A DNA stretch of 64,000 nucleotides from Roseovarius sp. MMSF_3359 (GTDB lineage: Bacteria > Pseudomonadota > Alphaproteobacteria > Rhodobacterales > Rhodobacteraceae). Both the position numbers and the translations under genes were made by a program. Positions 22,221 through 32,209 of the stretch are shown one piece after another. Position 1 is the stretch's first letter, and each line of letters begins with the position of its first letter. The DNA lies in contig NZ_JASHJC010000002.1 in the NCBI RefSeq assembly GCF_030733385.1, forward strand, positions 124,001 through 188,000, in the 5' to 3' direction. Under the pieces are notes generated by a model that was not told where the DNA came from, did no database searches, and saw only the letters and a list, made by a program, of their open reading frames with translations.

Positions 22221-23419
22221 CGCACCATCCTCACAACTTCATCAGAACCACCGGTCACATGATCGGCCCAGCGTTCCATCAATGCGCGGCGCTGTTCCAG
22301 GAAATCCGTCCGACGATATGCTCGTGCGACTTTGCTGCCAGTAACATGCGCGAGTGCAGCCTCGGCAACTTCCTCCGATACGTCGGTCGCTTCGGCACAC
22401 CATGTTCTGAAGCTGGACCGGAACCCGTGAGGGCGGAACTCAAACCCCCGACGCTCCATCAGCCTACTCATGGTGGCATCGGAAATCACACCCTTTCGCT
22501 GGCTTGGGAAGAGATAGCCATCTCGCGCAAGCGGTATTGCCTGCTCGATCACTGACAGGGCTTCCGCTGAGAGAGGAACTCTGAACTCGGCCTCATGGCC
22601 CTTGAGTGCCTTCATGTTTTTCGCAGGTACAATCCACACATCGTCTTCAATTTCATCCAACCGGCAGAACCGGATCGGCTTTGACCTGAGATTGGTCAGG
22701 ATGAGTAGTTTCAAAGCAAGGTGAGTTATCGTGCCATCGCTAAGGCTCTCGTAGAACGCTGGTACTTCACTCCAGGGCATGGAAGGTATGTTTTGGATCA
22801 CATGTCTAGTTTTACCTAGCAACGCTTTGGCTTTTTCCGTTGCCTGAATATCCACATCCAAACCCATCGCAGCAGCGTAGCGCATTGTTATCCGCAGACG
22901 GTTGAGCGCCTTCTGGGCGGTGTCAGCTTTCTCGTGCCAGATTGGCCCTAGAGCATTCTTGATATCTCGCTGGTCAATATCCTCGATGGGGACTTTTCCA
23001 AGTTTTGGCAACACATATAGCTTGAGTGGAGTAAACCAACGGCCAGCTTTCCCGTCGTCACGCAACTGCGCTTTCCGCGCTTCGAATGCCTCCTCGGCAA
23101 CTGTCTCAAGCGTGTGGTCAGCCTTTGCGGTCTCGCGGCGTTCGCGCTCCCGTTCCTTTATCGGATCTTTGCCCTTCCGTACCAAAGCGCGCCACTTCTC
23201 TGCTTGATCCCGCGCTTCCTTAAGGGATACGCCATTCAAGCCCTTGCTGTCGTAACGCCCCAATCCCATCTCTCGGCGACGGCCATGTACCGTCACACGA
23301 AGAAACCACTGACCGCCGCCATCTGGACGAATATGTAACCATAGCCCACCACCATCCGAATACTTGCCTGGAGCGACGCTCTTAATCTTGGCGGTGGTTA
23401 GTTTGCTCAATGCTCTCAT
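22217..23419 (-). CDS. int: P4-type tyrosine integrase (400 aa)
   Basis: Residues about 3-85 form the arm-binding DUF4102 domain (LTTAKIKSVAPGKYSDGGGL, then RREMGLGRYDSKGLNGVSLK). The catalytic domain has the first arginine in LTNLRSKPIRF, HGFRSSFRTW for the His-x-x-Arg box, LAHVTG for the next histidine, and the tyrosine nucleophile in ARAYRRTD. All catalytic residues appear present, so the enzyme should be active. It lies at the right edge, pointing inward, with a putative arm site just upstream of its start. It integrates the element into the tRNA-Thr 3' end. Confidence 0.95.
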   Translation of the reverse strand: MRALSKLTTAKIKSVAPGKYSDGGGLWLHIRPDGGGQWFLRVTVHGRRREMGLGRYDSKGLNGVSLKEARDQAEKWRALVRKGKDPIKERERERRETAKADHTLETVAEEAFEARKAQLRDDGKAGRWFTPLKLYVLPKLGKVPIEDIDQRDIKNALGPIWHEKADTAQKALNRLRITMRYAAAMGLDVDIQATEKAKALLGKTRHVIQNIPSMPWSEVPAFYESLSDGTITHLALKLLILTNLRSKPIRFCRLDEIEDDVWIVPAKNMKALKGHEAEFRVPLSAEALSVIEQAIPLARDGYLFPSQRKGVISDATMSRLMERRGFEFRPHGFRSSFRTWCAEATDVSEEVAEAALAHVTGSKVARAYRRTDFLEQRRALMERWADHVTGGSDEVVRMVR

Positions 23420-23420
23420 T

Positions 23421-23445
23421 ATTTCTATCCACCCTAATGTCCACC
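23421..23445 (+). repeat. Putative right integrase arm-type site
   Basis: ATTTCTATCCACCCTA at 23421-23436, followed by a second CCACC box, repeats 3136-3160 in the same orientation. It lies two bases upstream of the integrase ATG, so integrase binding here could also repress its own gene. The 325 bp between the integrase start and the next gene also hold attR and the small hairpin CCGCAT-CTGC-ATGCGG at 23625-23640, possibly the displaced tRNA terminator; I see no gene. Confidence 0.55.
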
Positions 23446-23557
23446 CCTAGATATAGTATAGCGTGAGATAGGATGAAACGGTTTGAAACATTAAATTGCA
23501 GTAATATTTTGGATTCATTAGATTTCTGACACAGCATGACACCACATGATATAGTAT

Positions 23558-23581
23558 TTCAATGCTCCCCAGCAGCACCAT
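23558..23581. repeat. attR: partial tRNA-Thr 3' end, right boundary
   Basis: Repeats the T-loop-to-CCA segment of tRNA-Thr at 3063-3086 with a single change (C to G at 23564). No D arm, anticodon arm or acceptor 5' strand precedes it, so this is only the duplicated end and not a tRNA gene. Core-chromosome sequence begins immediately after it. Confidence 0.93.
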
Positions 23582-23744
23582 CCGACACCGTCTTTCCAAA
23601 CTGTTCATCCACGCACCTTCGGGCCCGCATCTGCATGCGGCGGGCGGGTTTGCTAAAGTTTGAAGAAACTCCACGCTGTCATTAGCCAAATCTTGATTGC
23701 TGTCCGATATGCCCCGCCCGGTACAGTGTTAGTGGAGACGGCGC

Positions 23745-26462
23745 ATGGACGTGGTCAGCGGGCTTTGGATCCTGTTATGCGGATTTATGGTCCTGGATAT
23801 GCAAGCGGGCTTCTTGTGTCTTGAGGCGGGCATGGCCCGTGCCAAGAACGCATCAAATGTCGCCATGAAAAACGTCAGCGACATTTGCCTGGCAACGCTG
23901 GCCTTTTGGGGAGTTGGCTTCGGCCTGATGTTCGGTGCGACCTCTGGCGGGATCTTTGGCACCTCGTTCTTTGCACTCAGCGAAGAGACGGCCCTGACGC
24001 AGATCGCGCCGTTCCTTTTCTTCCAGATGGCATTTGCTGCGACCGCGGTGACGATCATCTCTGGTGCGGTTGCCGAACGGGCGAGTTTTCCGGCCTATGT
24101 CGCGATGAGCGTGGTCCTGGCGGGCCTGATTTATCCAATGGTCGGCCACGCGGCCTGGGGCGGCGGCGTTTTGACCGATCAGCAAGGCTGGCTTCAGGCA
24201 TTGGGGTTTGTCGACTTCGCGGGTGCCACCGTTGTTCATTCGGTCGGGGGATGGGCTGCTCTGGTTTACTGCATCTTGCTGGGCGCCCGCCGGGGCCGCT
24301 TCGGAAAGGGCAAACGGCGGTTCGAAGCAAGCTCGATTTCGCAGGCCGCTCTCGGTGTTGTTCTGCTCTGGATCGGGTGGACCGGCTTCAACGCCGGATC
24401 GGCGATGGCCTATAACGAAGCGGTGGCACCGATCATCATACGGACCTTGCTTGGTGCGGCGGCGGGTGGGGCCACGGCGTTGCTGTTCTCCTTCCTCTTT
24501 CTTCGCCATGCCTCGGCGCCACTGACCCTGAATGGCGTACTTGCCGGCCTGGTTGCGGGTACTGCCGGTATTCACCTCAGTTCCGGTGCCGGCGCGCTCA
24601 TGCTGGGCGCACTCGGCGCCAGCGCCATGATCTTTGCCAGCGGCGCCATGCGAATTGTTCAGATTGACGATGTTGTCGATGCCGTATCGGTTCACCTGGC
24701 ACCGGGCATTGTCGGCACATTGGCGGTGCCGTTCCTTGGACCGGTGGCCGATTTACCAGCCGGAAGCGTGTTGGCGCAGCTTGGCATTCAGAGCCTGGGT
24801 GTTTTGGCCTGCGCCGCCTGGACCGTTGGCGCCACCTGGCTGTTTCTGAGGGTCCTGAGCACCGTGACGCCCCTGCGCGTCCGTCCCCGCGACGAGGTGG
24901 TGGGCCTCGACAATTCGGAACACAACATCGGCAACGCGCTGCTTGATCTCATCAATCATATGCGCGCCCATCAGATCAGCGGTCAGTTTTCTACCCGGGT
25001 CAAGGTCGACCCCTCGACCGATGTCGGCCTTCTGGCACGAAGTTACAACAAGGTTCTCGAGCGCGCCGAAGAGGAGATCGAGGCGCGAATGACCGCCGTG
25101 CGCAGTGAGCGGATGATGCGCGAGATGGTCGAAAACTCCTACGACGCGCTGCACAAAGCGCAAAAGGAAAACGCCCACGCGGCACGCCATGACCTTTTGA
25201 CAGGCCTTGGCAACCGGATGTTGCTGGACGAGATGATCGGGTCCGCCGATGCCGCGTCAGATCCCTATCTTGTGATCGCGGTGGACCTGGACCGGTTCAA
25301 AGCGATCAATGACAGGTATGGGCACAATGCCGGCGACGCGGTGCTCAAGGCCGCCGCCGAACGGCTCGGAACGCTGACGCGCGAAAACCGCGATTTCGCC
25401 TTCCGCATCGGTGGCGACGAATTCATCCTGTTCATGGAATGGACGGATGTTTCCGCAAAGGCGCAGGATTTCTGCGACACGATTGTTGCCGACCTCAGTC
25501 AGCCTGTCCCCTTTGGCAACATCGACCTCGAACCTGGATGCAGCATCGGTTTCTTCGTGCAGGAGACTGGCGGCGATATCAGGTCCAGTCTCAAGCAAGC
25601 GGATATGGCCCTTTACGAGGCAAAAAAGGCGGGACGTGGCGTCGCCGTGCAGTATTCGCAGGATATCGGCTCTATCTACACCGCACATGTCGACGAACTC
25701 GCTCTTTTCAAGAACGCGATCGCCGGGAACCAGATCTTCACGGTGTTCCAGCCGCAGGTAGATGCCCGGAGCCATGCGGTTGTCGGGTGCGAAGCATTGG
25801 CACGCTGGGACCATCCGGAACGCGGCACCGTGGGCCCCGGGCATTTCCTGTCGCTGGCGGATGAGCTGGAGATGACCGCGGAACTGGACAGGTTGATCCT
25901 GACGCAGGCGCTCAACGCCTATCGCGACCTCGCCGCCGTGTGCCCGTCGCTGCAATCAATCTCTGTGAATGTTTCGGCAAAACGCCTGGCAGATCCGTTT
26001 CTTCTCAAAGAGCTGCGTCAGCTCCCCGAGCTACCCAAGGGGCTCTGCTTCGAGATCCTCGAAACCGCTCATATCGACGAGCTTGACGCCGATCTGGCCG
26101 TCACCGTTGCCGAGATCAAGGCCATGGGCATTGCGATCGAAGTGGACGATTTCGGCACCGGGCACGCCTCGCTCGCCAGTATCCTTGCGCTGCGCCCCGA
26201 CGCGCTCAAGATAGACCGGATGTTCGTAACGGATGTCGAAAAGCACGTCGAACGTGCCAAGCTGGTGAAAACACTGGTCGAACTGGCCAGGAGGTTTGGC
26301 GCCGAAACCGTTGTCGAGGGGATCGAAAACGAGGACCAGGCCAAAGCCGTGACCGGCCTTGGAGCAGACCGGCTGCAGGGATACCATTTCGCACGCCCCA
26401 TGAACCTCGATCAGATGCGGGAATGGCTGCGGACAGATGATGGCGCCTCATCCGTTGCCTGA
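23745..26462 (+). CDS. Amt ammonium channel fused to GGDEF and EAL domains (905 aa)
   Basis: Residues 1 to about 385 are an Amt/Rh-type domain of some 11 membrane spans. It has the signature DFAGATVVHSVGGW with the first pore histidine (H165) and the second in AVSVHLAPGIVGTL (H317). A linker helix region (about 395-470) leads to a GGDEF domain with intact GGDEF at 556-560 and an EAL domain with EAL at 683-685, NVSAKRL, LEILETA, DDFGTG and LKIDR. Both catalytic motifs look complete, so it could make or break cyclic di-GMP. It probably senses or transports ammonium and signals through the second messenger. The start has GGAG upstream. Confidence 0.93.
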   Translation: MDVVSGLWILLCGFMVLDMQAGFLCLEAGMARAKNASNVAMKNVSDICLATLAFWGVGFGLMFGATSGGIFGTSFFALSEETALTQIAPFLFFQMAFAATAVTIISGAVAERASFPAYVAMSVVLAGLIYPMVGHAAWGGGVLTDQQGWLQALGFVDFAGATVVHSVGGWAALVYCILLGARRGRFGKGKRRFEASSISQAALGVVLLWIGWTGFNAGSAMAYNEAVAPIIIRTLLGAAAGGATALLFSFLFLRHASAPLTLNGVLAGLVAGTAGIHLSSGAGALMLGALGASAMIFASGAMRIVQIDDVVDAVSVHLAPGIVGTLAVPFLGPVADLPAGSVLAQLGIQSLGVLACAAWTVGATWLFLRVLSTVTPLRVRPRDEVVGLDNSEHNIGNALLDLINHMRAHQISGQFSTRVKVDPSTDVGLLARSYNKVLERAEEEIEARMTAVRSERMMREMVENSYDALHKAQKENAHAARHDLLTGLGNRMLLDEMIGSADAASDPYLVIAVDLDRFKAINDRYGHNAGDAVLKAAAERLGTLTRENRDFAFRIGGDEFILFMEWTDVSAKAQDFCDTIVADLSQPVPFGNIDLEPGCSIGFFVQETGGDIRSSLKQADMALYEAKKAGRGVAVQYSQDIGSIYTAHVDELALFKNAIAGNQIFTVFQPQVDARSHAVVGCEALARWDHPERGTVGPGHFLSLADELEMTAELDRLILTQALNAYRDLAAVCPSLQSISVNVSAKRLADPFLLKELRQLPELPKGLCFEILETAHIDELDADLAVTVAEIKAMGIAIEVDDFGTGHASLASILALRPDALKIDRMFVTDVEKHVERAKLVKTLVELARRFGAETVVEGIENEDQAKAVTGLGADRLQGYHFARPMNLDQMREWLRTDDGASSVA

Positions 26463-26576
26463 CATTCCGGCAACTACATGCTGAGAGCTTGCAAACAAGG
26501 CCTTTCGCCTGTTCCCTATGGCCTCTATAAGGTCAGACAACGCACCGCACTCAAATGCGGGCCTATTGAGCATTAA

Positions 26577-27644
<1,068 letters not shown>

Positions 27645-27675
27645 GGCGACCACCTTTTAATCAAAGGGAGAGCCA

Positions 27676-28602
27676 TTGGCAAAAGACCGAGGACACACTG
27701 GCGAATACACCGGCCCGCTAAAGCGCCTGCTTTTCGGTGTGATTCTTCTGTGCCTGCTCGGCATCTTCCTGCTCTGGCGGATCGACAGCCCCCGCGTGGA
27801 ACGTTTCCGCGCGCAGGTCACCGATACGCTTGTGCCCAATTTCGACTGGGCCATGGCGCCGGTCACCGGCACGGTCAACATCCTGCGGGATTTCCAAAGC
27901 TACACACGCATTTACCAACAAAACCAAGAGCTTCGCCGCGAACTTCAACAAATGAAAGCGTGGAAAGAGGCCGCGTTGCAGCTTGAACAGGAAAACGCAC
28001 GGCTGCTCGACCTGAACAATGTGCAGCTTGATCCGCGCCTGACCTTCGTGACTGGGGTTGTCCTGGCCGATAGCGGATCGCCCTTCCGCCAGTCCGTCCT
28101 GCTCAATGTCGGGGGGCGCGACGGGATCGTCGATGGCTGGGCCGCGATGGACGGGCTGGGCCTTGTCGGGCGGATCTCAGGCGTGGGCAACAAGACCGCG
28201 CGGGTGATCCTGCTGACCGATACGTCGAGCCGCGTGCCGGTCACGATCCAACCCTCGGGACAGCAGGCATTGCTCATCGGGGACAACACTGCCGCGCCGG
28301 TGATCGACTTCATCGAAGACGCCGATCAGGTGCGCCCGGGCGACAGGATCATGTCCTCGGGCGATGGTGGTGTCTTCCCGGCAGGGCTTCTCGTGGGGCA
28401 AGTGGCCGAAGATCCCGGCGGGCGGATGCGCGCGCGCCTTGCAGCCGACTATGAACGCCTCAAGTTCCTGCGCGTGCTGCGCGATTACGGCAACGAGGGC
28501 ATCACCGATCCCGGTCGCCTCATTGCCCCCAAGGTCCTGACCGACCCGACCGAGACACCGGAGACCGCGACTGACGCAACGGCGGAGGGTGGTAATGGCT
28601 AG
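27676..28602 (+). CDS. mreC: Rod-shape-determining protein MreC
   Basis: 308 aa from a TTG start at 27676 with GGGAGAG upstream. A cytoplasmic tail is followed by one span (LLFGVILLCLLGIFLLWRI), a coiled coil (QQNQELRRELQQMKAWKE) and the periplasmic beta domain with VGGRDGIVDGWAAMDG and GLVGRISGVG. MreC links MreB to PBP2 and RodA in the elongasome. It lies 31 bp after mreB and overlaps mreD by 8 bp. Confidence 0.95.
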   Translation: MAKDRGHTGEYTGPLKRLLFGVILLCLLGIFLLWRIDSPRVERFRAQVTDTLVPNFDWAMAPVTGTVNILRDFQSYTRIYQQNQELRRELQQMKAWKEAALQLEQENARLLDLNNVQLDPRLTFVTGVVLADSGSPFRQSVLLNVGGRDGIVDGWAAMDGLGLVGRISGVGNKTARVILLTDTSSRVPVTIQPSGQQALLIGDNTAAPVIDFIEDADQVRPGDRIMSSGDGGVFPAGLLVGQVAEDPGGRMRARLAADYERLKFLRVLRDYGNEGITDPGRLIAPKVLTDPTETPETATDATAEGGNG

Positions 28603-29128
28603 CACTCGTCGCCCATGGTTCATGCGCTGCCTCTTTTTCATCGTCTGCATGGCGCTTCTTTTCGTGCAGCTTTTGCCGCTCGACACGGTGCCCAAGGTCT
28701 GGGCCGCGCCGGAACTGGTCGTGGTGGTGACCTTCGCCTGGGTGCTGCGGCGGCCCGAATATGCGCCCCCCATCCTGATTGCGCTGATTTTCCTGCTGGC
28801 GGACCTTCTGGTGCAGCGGCCCCCGGGTCTCTGGGCGGCGCTGGTGCTTCTGGGCAGTGAAACCCTACGCAACCGCGCGCCGGGCCTGCGCGATCTGACC
28901 TTTCCGGTGGAATGGCTCACCGTTTCGACCACATTGGTCATCATGACACTCGGCTATCGCATCATCCTTGGCATCACTGTGGTCGATCAGGCGCCCCTGG
29001 GCCTCAGCTTGATCCAACTGGTGATGACGCTCATCGCGTATCCGCTCGTGGTCCTTGTCACGCAGACGGTCTTTGGCGTGCGCAAGATGGCCCCCGGTGA
29101 TGTCGACGCGGGAAGGCAGCACATATGA
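28595..29128 (+). CDS. mreD: Rod-shape-determining membrane protein MreD
   Basis: 177 aa with about five hydrophobic helices (MRCLFFIVCMALLFVQLLPL and others). ATG 28595 is chosen because GGAGGG precedes it; an earlier GTG at 28589 is less suited. MreD is a small inner-membrane member of the elongasome with little sequence conservation, recognised here by size, hydropathy and place between mreC and mrdA. Its stop overlaps the mrdA ATG by 4 bp. Confidence 0.88.
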   Translation: MASTRRPWFMRCLFFIVCMALLFVQLLPLDTVPKVWAAPELVVVVTFAWVLRRPEYAPPILIALIFLLADLLVQRPPGLWAALVLLGSETLRNRAPGLRDLTFPVEWLTVSTTLVIMTLGYRIILGITVVDQAPLGLSLIQLVMTLIAYPLVVLVTQTVFGVRKMAPGDVDAGRQHI

Positions 29129-31068
29129 GACGCCCGACCAAGGATACCGCCGACAGCCTGCGCGTCATCACCCGGCGCGGCCTCATCCTGGGCGGCGCGC
29201 AAGCCGGGTTCATGGGGCTCCTGGCGCTCAGGATGCGCTACATGCAGGTCGAACAGGCTGATCAGTTCCGCCTGCTGGCCGAGGAGAACCGGATCAACAT
29301 CCGCCTCATCCCGCCCGCGCGGGGCCGCATCTTTGACCGCACCGGCGCGATCGTGGCCGAAAACGCCCCGGCCTACCGGATCACGATGGTGCGCGAGGAC
29401 GCGGGCGATGTCGAAGAGGTCATCACCCGCCTGTCGCGGCTGGTCGAATTGGACGAAGATCTACTCAAACGCGCCCGGCGCGAGCTCAGGGAGCTGCGCG
29501 GCGACACGCAGGTCACCGTGGCCGACCGGGTCAGTTGGGAAGATATCAGCCGCGTCGCTGTCAACGCCCCCGCCCTGCCCGGCGTCACCCCCGAGGTCGG
29601 CCTGTCGCGGCATTACCCCGGTGGCGGTGATTACGGGCATATCGTGGGCTATGTCGGCGCGGTCAGTGATCGCGACCTGGAAAAGATCGACGCGCCCGAT
29701 GCGCTGCTTCTGATCCCGCGGTTCCAGATCGGCAAGATCGGGCTTGAGGTCAAGATGGAAGAGACCCTGCGCGGCACCGCCGGCACCAAGCGGGTCGAGG
29801 TTAACGCCGCGGGCCGCGTGATGCGCGAGCTTGACCGCAAGGAGGGCGAGGCCGGGCAGGACATACAGATCACCATCGACAACAAGCTCCAGGCCTATGT
29901 GAACGATCGCCTTGATGGCGAAAGTGCCGCCGTTGTCGTGATGGATTGCCAAACCGGCGACCTGTTGGCCTGCGCTTCTGCGCCGAATTACGATCCCAAC
30001 CTCTTTGTGCGCGGCATTTCGAGCGCGGATTACAAGGCGCTTCTCGACAATAAATACCGGCCCCTGCCCAACAAGGCGGTGCAAGGGGTCTACCCGCCCG
30101 GCTCGACCTTCAAGATGGTCACCGCACTGGCCGCGCTTGATGGCGGTTTCGTGGATCCCGGCGAAACGGTCTACTGCCCCGGGCACCTCCGGGTGGGCGG
30201 GCGGCGTTTCCATTGCTGGAAACGCGGCGGGCATGGCAATGTCGATCTGCACAAGTCGCTGCGCAACAGTTGCGACGTCTACTATTACGACATCGCCCAA
30301 CGCACGGGTGTCGAGCGGATCAGCGCGATGGCGCGGAAACTGGGCCTTGGCGTCGTGCACGACCTGCCGATGACCAGCGTGTCGCAAGGGCTGGCGCCGA
30401 CAAAGGCGTGGAAGCTCGAAAGCAAGGGCAGCGAGTGGTTGCGGGGCGATACGGTCAATATCGCGATCGGTCAGGGCTATGTGCTGGCCTCGCCGCTGCA
30501 ACTGGCCGTGATGACCGCCCGCCTGGCGACCGGCAAGATGGTCAAACCGCGGCTGGTGAAATCCGTGAACGGTGTGGATGAGCCCGTTGCGCCCGCCGAG
30601 GATCTGGGCATCAACGAGAACCTGCTGCGGCTGGTGCGCAAGGCCATGTACGCGGTGTCGAACAACCGGCGCGGCACGGCCTATCGCAGCCGTATCATCG
30701 AAGACGCCTTCAAGATGGCGGGCAAGACCGGTACCAGCCAGGTCCGTAACATCACCAAGGCCGAACGCGCGCGCGGCGTGACCCGCAACCGCGACCTGCC
30801 CTGGGAACGGCGCGACCACGCGCTCTATGTCAACTTCGCGCCCTACGACAACCCGAAGATCGCCGTTGCGGTTGTGGTCGAACATGGCGGCGGCGGCTCG
30901 ACTGCGGCAGCGCCGATTGCCCGCGACGTGACCTTGCAGACGCTTTATGGCGGCGAACCTCCACTCGAAGCCTACCCCGCCGCCGATCGCGCCCGGATCA
31001 AAACGCAGCAGGAAAAACTGCGCAAGGCCCGGCCCGAACGCAAGAAAGACAAGAGTGACCGCGCATGA
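29125..31068 (+). CDS. mrdA: Penicillin-binding protein 2 (peptidoglycan DD-transpeptidase)
   Basis: 647 aa. PBP2 cross-links peptidoglycan during elongation, anchored by an N-terminal span (about residues 15-32). After the pedestal domain (PPARGRIFDRTGAIVAENAP) the transpeptidase motifs are PPGSTFKMV with catalytic Ser at about 327, NSCDVYYYD (SxD box, about 382-384) and the KTGTSQV box near 534. The length agrees with the family. It overlaps mreD and rodA by 4 bp each, so it should be cotranslated with its glycosyltransferase partner. Confidence 0.97.
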   Translation: MRRPTKDTADSLRVITRRGLILGGAQAGFMGLLALRMRYMQVEQADQFRLLAEENRINIRLIPPARGRIFDRTGAIVAENAPAYRITMVREDAGDVEEVITRLSRLVELDEDLLKRARRELRELRGDTQVTVADRVSWEDISRVAVNAPALPGVTPEVGLSRHYPGGGDYGHIVGYVGAVSDRDLEKIDAPDALLLIPRFQIGKIGLEVKMEETLRGTAGTKRVEVNAAGRVMRELDRKEGEAGQDIQITIDNKLQAYVNDRLDGESAAVVVMDCQTGDLLACASAPNYDPNLFVRGISSADYKALLDNKYRPLPNKAVQGVYPPGSTFKMVTALAALDGGFVDPGETVYCPGHLRVGGRRFHCWKRGGHGNVDLHKSLRNSCDVYYYDIAQRTGVERISAMARKLGLGVVHDLPMTSVSQGLAPTKAWKLESKGSEWLRGDTVNIAIGQGYVLASPLQLAVMTARLATGKMVKPRLVKSVNGVDEPVAPAEDLGINENLLRLVRKAMYAVSNNRRGTAYRSRIIEDAFKMAGKTGTSQVRNITKAERARGVTRNRDLPWERRDHALYVNFAPYDNPKIAVAVVVEHGGGGSTAAAPIARDVTLQTLYGGEPPLEAYPAADRARIKTQQEKLRKARPERKKDKSDRA

Positions 31069-32204
31069 GTTATCTTGAATATACGGTCAAGACGACGCCC
31101 ACGGGGTTGCGCAAGGTGCTCTACCTCAACTGGCCGCTCATCATCCTGCTGATCGCCGTGGCGTCCGCCGGGTTCCTGATGCTCTATTCCGTCGCGGGCG
31201 GGTCGTTTTCGCCCTGGGCCGCGCCGCAGATGAAACGCTTCGCTCTAGGCATCGTGCTGATGATGTTCGTGGCCATGGTGCCGATCTGGTTCTGGCGCAA
31301 CATGTCGGTCGTGGCCTATATCGTCTCGCTGCTGCTCCTGGTCGCGGTGGAGCTTGTGGGCGTCGAAGGCAAGGGCGCGCAACGCTGGATCAACCTCGGT
31401 TTCATGCGCCTGCAACCGTCTGAGCTGATGAAAATCGCCCTCGTCATGGTGCTTGCGGCCTATTACGATTGGCTCCCGCTCAAGAAAACATCGCGGTTTA
31501 TCTGGGTGGTGATCCCGGTCATCCTGATCCTGATCCCGGTGGCGCTGGTCCTGAAACAACCCGACCTCGGCACGTCGATCCTGCTTATCACCGCAGGCGC
31601 GCTGGTGATGTTCCTCGCGGGCGTGCATTGGGGATATTTTGCTGTCGTCACGGCGGCGGTCGTGGGATTGGTGACGGCGGTGTTCCAAAGCCGGGGGACA
31701 ACCTGGCAATTGCTCAAGGACTATCAGTTCCGACGTATCGACACCTTCCTCGATCCGGCGAGTGACCCGCTTGGCGCGGGCTATCACATTACGCAGTCCA
31801 AGATCTCGCTCGGCTCCGGCGGCTGGACCGGGCGGGGTTTCATGCAGGGAACGCAATCGCGGCTGAACTTCCTGCCGGAGAAACACACCGATTTCATCTT
31901 CACCACACTGGCCGAGGAATTCGGCTTTGTCGGCGCGTTTTCGCTTCTGTCGCTCTATGCGTTGATCGTCTTTTTCTGCATCATCGCGGCCCTGTCGAAC
32001 CGCGACCGCTATTCATCGCTGCTGATCCTCGGGATCGCGACGACGTTTTTCCTCTTTTTCGCGGTCAACATGTCGATGGTCATGGGGCTGGCCCCGGTCG
32101 TCGGCGTCCCCCTGCCCCTTGTAAGCTATGGCGGCTCGGCCATGCTGATCCTGCTTCTGGGCTTCGGCCTGATCCAGAGCGCCCATATCCATAAACCGAG
32201 GTAG
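31065..32204 (+). CDS. rodA: Peptidoglycan glycosyltransferase RodA
   Basis: 379 aa, about ten membrane spans, SEDS family. It polymerises lipid II into glycan strands with PBP2. Typical segments are KGAQRWINLGFMRLQPSELM, LVLKQPDLGTSILL and LPEKHTDFIFTTLAEEFGF, and the end carries VPLPLVSYGGSAM. It is the last gene of the elongasome cluster; the next gene begins within 6 bp and may share the transcript. Confidence 0.97.
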   Translation: MSYLEYTVKTTPTGLRKVLYLNWPLIILLIAVASAGFLMLYSVAGGSFSPWAAPQMKRFALGIVLMMFVAMVPIWFWRNMSVVAYIVSLLLLVAVELVGVEGKGAQRWINLGFMRLQPSELMKIALVMVLAAYYDWLPLKKTSRFIWVVIPVILILIPVALVLKQPDLGTSILLITAGALVMFLAGVHWGYFAVVTAAVVGLVTAVFQSRGTTWQLLKDYQFRRIDTFLDPASDPLGAGYHITQSKISLGSGGWTGRGFMQGTQSRLNFLPEKHTDFIFTTLAEEFGFVGAFSLLSLYALIVFFCIIAALSNRDRYSSLLILGIATTFFLFFAVNMSMVMGLAPVVGVPLPLVSYGGSAMLILLLGFGLIQSAHIHKPR

Positions 32205-32209
32205 AGTTG

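Larger units (their letters stand above)
3087..23581. mobile_element. 20.5-kb integrative element in tRNA-Thr (satellite-like or defective prophage-like)
   Basis: The element is bounded by attL and attR, with an inward-reading P4-type integrase beside attR and an AlpA-type regulator close by. It carries a DUF3987 replication-type gene, an XRE repressor with a divergent control region, many proteins under 100 aa, and at least five decayed gene fragments. No terminase, capsid, portal or tail gene, conjugation gene or transposase is recognisable. It is therefore more likely a phage satellite, a plasmid-like integrative element or a much-reduced prophage than an autonomous phage. The interrupted DUF3987 gene suggests it may no longer replicate on its own, although the integrase looks intact. 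Confidence 0.9.

Noticed and set aside
23558..23581. Second tRNA gene at the right end
   Set aside because: Only the T loop and 3' acceptor strand are present; it is the duplicated attachment sequence.
3087..23581. CRISPR array or insertion sequence within the element
   Set aside because: No regularly spaced repeat-spacer units, no transposase frame and no terminal inverted repeats were found by reading.
23853..24695. 280-codon minus-strand frame opposite the Amt domain
   Set aside because: Shadow of the Amt-coding strand; hydrophilic Arg/Gln-rich nonsense.
29461..30885. 474-codon minus-strand frame opposite mrdA
   Set aside because: Antisense shadow of a certain gene with strong third-position GC bias.
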